A stretch of DNA of 64,000 bases, taken from positions 19,654,001 through 19,718,000 of the forward strand of contig OZ316893.1 of the NCBI GenBank assembly GCA_973895155.1. Direction: 5' to 3'. Below, one piece after another: positions 60,401-64,000 of the stretch (the stretch's first letter is position 1; each line of letters begins with the position of its first letter). The translations under genes were made by a program, and so were the position numbers. The notes beneath the pieces were generated by a model, which saw nothing but the letters and a program-made list of their open reading frames with translations, was not told where the DNA came from and did no database searches. This stretch comes from Marsupella aquatica (lineage: Eukaryota; Marchantiophyta).

Positions 60401-61888
60401 TTGCAAAACCTGTGAGAGTTCAAGGCCTGAAAAACGTCAGGTTAATTGCGGTCGGTGCATTTCACAATCTGGCCCTGCTGGAGTCCGGGCAAGTGTGGGC
60501 CTGGGGAAACAACGAATATGGACAGCTTGGGATCGGGGACACACAACCACGTGCTTTACCAGATCTTGTGAAGAAGCTTTCTGGACTTGTCCTGGTTGAT
60601 ACCCTCTCGCTCTCCTTGGACCTCCTTGGATTCATTTGTTTGAAAATCAATCAGATGCTCGACTAGTACTCGCTTTCCTAGGACCCTTGCTTCCAGTAAT
60701 GGAGGATTGAAGTTTATGAGATACGATTGTCGGACTTGCTTGGAAGGCGTAAATGATCGTGGTGGGTTTGACAGAGAATTATCTCTATACAATCTGAGAT
60801 GCGAGCCTTGTTGTGTTTGGTTATAGGTTGACATAGCCGCAGGTGGATGGCACTCAATGGCCCTGACTGCTACTGGAGAGGTTGGTAAACCTTGTACCTC
60901 ATGTGTGTCTAGACTTAGTTTGAGCAATAAGCAGTCTAAGTTGTGAAGAACCCTTCATGTTTATCACTGAGTGTGAATAGTTTCAGTTACTTTCAGCTGG
61001 TTTCTTCTATATCATCGAAAGGTAGAGCACAGATTGATCTAGTTGACCAGTTATGAATGGGAATCTCGAGGACTTGGATTTAGGTGGGAACTCTGTATGC
61101 ATACAGGTATATGGATGGGGAAGAGGTGAACATGGCCGGCTTGGATTTGGTGAAGATAAGAGTAGTAAGCTTGTTCCAACCCAAGTTCAACTTCTGGCCC
61201 ATGAGACGATCATTCAGGTCAGATAGTTTTGTCCCTTTATGAAAGGTCAATTGCATTGGGTGTGAGCGGTTTCTTCGGAAGTCCTCTTGAAGAGCCATTG
61301 CGTTCTGGAGTTTAAAGCAGGCAGTGTTTCTTTGCAGATCTCATGTGGAGGGACACACTCTGTGGCCTTGACTGAGGACGGCCGCATGTTTGCTGTAAGT
61401 TATTTGCTTGAGGTGTATTTTACCCTACACAATCTTTTCGCAACTTGATGGTCTATAGGAGATAGAAGATAACTTTACCAACTGATGATAGTGGGATTTC
61501 CCTATACTATCACGGTTCGGCGAACTGATTTCTTTATGATCTATTCAAAGAAAACTACGCAACGATGAATACTTTTTTTTCATATGCACTCAAATCTATG
61601 GGCATCCTAAAACTTCATTCATATTAGTCTGACATTTCTAGATCGATGTACCAGTTTGGGCGGGGAGACCATGGTCGTCTTGGCGACGGTCGGCGTGTAA
61701 CAACTGGACATCCCGGTGCAGTTGCTGTAAATTTGCCTCCTCCAGCAGTGAAGATATCATATAGCAATGGAGATGGAGTCCATAAAGTATCCGGACAGGA
61801 GCCGAATGGATGCTGGCGGGTAAAGCTAGTAGCTTGTGGTGGTCAACATACTTTGGCTATTGCAGCTTGGGAATTTGCTGAAATGTAA
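57437..61888 (+). CDS. RCC1-repeat seven-bladed propeller protein
   Basis: Twelve exons join in frame to 408 aa: 57437-57489, 58169-58313, 58783-58860, 59063-59095, 59268-59328, 59634-59746, 59925-60010, 60393-60594, 60827-60880, 61107-61217, 61338-61394, 61655-61888. RCC1 repeats run the whole length, each with a WG..GQLG-type strand and a GGxHS-type turn: WGAGEDGQLG, WGWNQRGTLGH, GGNEYGQC, WGNNEYGQLGIGDTQPR, WGRGEHGRLGFG, FGRGDHGRLGDG; turns GGWHC, GGTHS, GAFHN, GGWHS, GGTHS, GGQHT. It resembles the small plant RCC1-family proteins of the At5g16040/At3g02510 type. The GWRHT tryptophan motifs of the UV-B receptor UVR8 are absent, so it should not be called UVR8. Ran exchange activity is unproven. 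The exon 8 donor (CTG|GTTGAT) is weak. Confidence 0.93.
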
Positions 61889-63620
61889 GGTTGGATGGCA
61901 ATCAGCGAGTGGTCTGAGGAATGGACTGACGAGAAAATGCATACGTGTCTGTTTCAGCTAGTTTTGCATATGATATGAAGCCCTGTAGATTTGAAGAAAG
62001 TCGAAGAACGCAGGTCAAGATCCACTGCAAGACCGGTAGTCTTTAGAAATGGATTATTTTGTAGGCTGCAGAGCCAAGGTCAATGTCAGTTGCGGTGAGG
62101 ATATTCAATTTTGGGTTTCCAGGATGTATATATTTTTTGTAAAGAAAGTCCTAGCTGTAAATATAAGAAAGGCCTTTACTGTGGAAGATATATTGAAGCG
62201 TGCGGCAATATAAAATAAGCGAGGCTTGCATTCTGTACTTACTCTCCGAAGGGCTGGTTTGCATGAGGAACTTTAATGCTGAGGCTCAATAATTAGAATT
62301 TACGTTTCACTGTGGGCTGCTAGTTTGGTCTTTGTGCTATATCTTGAGGCACAATTGTGGCGAATTGCCTCAATTGGTCAAAGGACTATTGAATGCAAAA
62401 TGGCATGCATCTGACTCTGGACAGCTCTCCAGTGTTCCCAGTACTCTTAAAAACCTCAGTCCAGTCTTCAAATCCGCTGGCAACTGTAAACCATTTACTG
62501 CTTACAAAATTGATGAATGTCGAAACGTCGAGAGGTTATTTGGAATAACGACACGACAAGCACTAAGCTTGCCTAAGGAGGATAAGACAACGCACAAGGA
62601 CAGGAGTCAAACACCCCAAAACAAAATTCCTCAACCATTAGAGAATACTTCAAATTTGAAAGAAATAATAAGAAATCTCTTGGGAGTATTTACAATGAAA
62701 ATACTCATCTGTCCATGTGTCTGCAAGTCTTTATCACGAGTTCGCTCGAATGGTCCTTGTCTCGAGTATTGGGCCTTGTCTAGAGTATTGGCCCTTGTCT
62801 CGAGTAAAGTTTTGTGGATGCACGTTTGTGAAACCCAAATCCACAAACGATACCCAGTAGTCCATAAAGCTTACACGTGTTCTGGTTATATCGATCTGTT
62901 TACTCAACATTGGAATTCTGTTCCGTATAACTTATTCTACATTCAGGTAACATCATCATTTATCCAAATGTCTATGAATTGTGCAAAAGGCTCGTCCGCT
63001 TGGCTTCAAGTTACTATTAAATAGGATAGCCTGATGACTAGCACTAATGGCTCCAGCAGAAGGTCCTCTGGCGAAGTAACCGGAAATGAGAGGAATTGGG
63101 TGTTGTCAAGGAATTGCTTTACCATCCAATTAGTTCGTTGACCAACAAGCCTCACGTCGAAAGAAAGAAAATATGATTGATCCAAATAATCTTGCTATTA
63201 ACAGATACGACACAATCTCACATCTTCAAATCTTCAACTCTAGACGCTAGTGCCCAGAGGACATATGCACTGGACCTTTCTAGGTGCTCCTAGTTTCCAT
63301 TACACCACTTTAACCTCGGAAGTGTGCTATAATTCGGAGCTGTAGACAGTTGGCGAGGTGCCATACAAGAGAAATTGAGGAGAAGTGCATAGACAAAGAG
63401 ACCCATCCAACTGGCCAGAAACACTGCTGAGCGTGTTGGAATTCTCTTCACGCCCCAACATCAAAATGCTACCATCGGTACTTACGGAGTCACTCTAGCA
63501 TAAATAAAGGGCAAGTCTGTCGAACTATAAGGAAGGACTTTCCCTCGTTTAGAACAAAACATGGACTTCCTTCATACCGCCCAGAAACGGGAACATTAAT
63601 ACTCCTTCACGTCCATTGTT
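61889..63620. other. Spacer between RCC1-like and DUF1218 genes
   Basis: Probable RCC1-like 3' UTR to about 62,220. A 230-codon plus-strand frame (62332-63024) opens with TTG rather than ATG, matches no family, and includes a short local duplication (GTATTGGGCCTTGTCT/GTATTGGCCCTTGTCT near 62,767). I do not call it a gene. Confidence 0.5.
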
Positions 63621-63623
63621 CAA

Positions 63624-63891
63624 CTATGGGTAGGATGTCATATTAATGGTAGGGGTACCACTCTTGTAGGTTTCCGAAGATCCTTGACTGGCCTTGACAA
63701 GTGAAAAATAGTAGATTTCACCGAAGAAGAGGGTCAGAAAAGTGAATGCAGCTCCAGCAGCGAAGACACTCTTACGCACTTCCTTACAGGTCAAACTGCT
63801 CTCGTCAAGGAAAGCAATACGCGTACTTGTGTGCACTTTGTTCAATGCTGCTCCCACTACCAAACAGAGCTCTGCAACTAGGAAACAGAAC
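63624..63891 (-). CDS. DUF1218 family membrane protein, terminal exon (partial)
   Basis: The exon starts after a CTGCAG acceptor in phase 2 and ends at a TAG at 63624-63626, giving about 89 residues. It carries the C-terminal half of DUF1218. A hydrophobic segment FLVAELCLVVGAALN is followed by a loop with a conserved Cys-Lys/Arg patch (TCKEVRKSVFAAGAAF) and a last membrane helix (TFLTLFFGEIYYFSLVKAS). Family knowledge: DUF1218 proteins are plant-specific, four-helix membrane proteins; Arabidopsis members include VCC/DEAL1 and the MWL proteins, linked to vein and leaf development and secondary-wall lignin. The first exon(s) lie beyond the right edge; no upstream exon is visible in 63892-64000. 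Convergent with the RCC1-like gene. Confidence 0.75.
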
Positions 63892-64000
63892 CTGCAGGGA
63901 GACGATATCCTTCCCAGCATCAGAACATAGGCTCAACCCAACTCAGCTTTGTCGATGTGACTCAACCTGTTAGCTTTGTATAAAAGACTACTGGTAGCCC

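Noticed and set aside
57437-61888. UVR8 UV-B photoreceptor
   Set aside because: The propeller lacks the GWRHT tryptophan motifs and the UVR8 C-terminal tail; it fits the smaller RCC1-family proteins better.
62332-63024. 230-codon open frame downstream of the RCC1-like gene
   Set aside because: It opens with TTG, has no ATG in its first half, contains a local duplication and resembles no protein family; the length is possible by chance in 64 kb.
1-64000. CRISPR arrays, bacterial operons or phage modules
   Set aside because: Tandem arrays here lack regular spacers and cas-like genes; introns and gene content show nuclear plant DNA.

Overview
The window is nuclear DNA of a land plant. It holds five complete intron-rich protein-coding genes and one partial gene, separated by long AT-rich intergenic stretches with minisatellites, SINE-like copies and a solo LTR. 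Every complete gene could be joined by hand across GT-AG introns into one uninterrupted reading frame whose length fits its family. The gene set (a plastid ClpP5 precursor, an ILP1-type GCFC protein, a plant-type DUF1218 membrane protein) is plant-specific. The loose spacing, moderate introns and CT-rich leaders would suit a non-seed plant such as a bryophyte, but the sequence alone does not settle the species.

Layout. 1-11,260: no gene recognised; short tandem repeats, a hairpin and a ~40-bp minisatellite lead up to the first gene. 11,261-15,390 (+): ILP1/PAXBP1-like GCFC protein, 6 exons, 995 aa. 17,015-26,904 (-): PLAA/DOA1/UFD3-like Cdc48 cofactor, 22 exons, 780 aa, convergent with ILP1. 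27,300-34,300: a 94-bp minisatellite, a solo Ty1/copia LTR with a 5-bp target duplication, and a tRNA-derived SINE with a 13-bp target duplication. 34,304-37,167 (+): plastid ClpP5, 9 exons, 290 aa. 37,168-44,597: repeats, including a five-unit 110-bp array. 44,598-46,555 (+): RAD6-type E2 (UBC1/2/3-like), 5 exons, 152 aa. 46,556-57,436: gene-poor, with a cluster of related tRNA-derived SINE-like copies and a roughly five-unit ~175-bp tandem array directly upstream of the next gene. 57,437-61,888 (+): seven-bladed RCC1-repeat protein, 12 exons, 408 aa. 63,624-63,891 (-): last exon of a DUF1218 membrane protein whose 5' part lies beyond the window.

The genes are housekeeping functions (transcription/splicing, ubiquitin-Cdc48 pathway, plastid proteolysis, chromatin ubiquitination, RCC1 scaffold) and do not form an operon-like system. 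PLAA and the RAD6 E2 both act in ubiquitin biology, but nothing here shows that they are co-regulated. I found no convincing new multi-gene system. The most noteworthy signals are structural: repeat arrays directly upstream of several genes, a duplicated ILP1 stop-codon region, and well-delimited transposon insertions.
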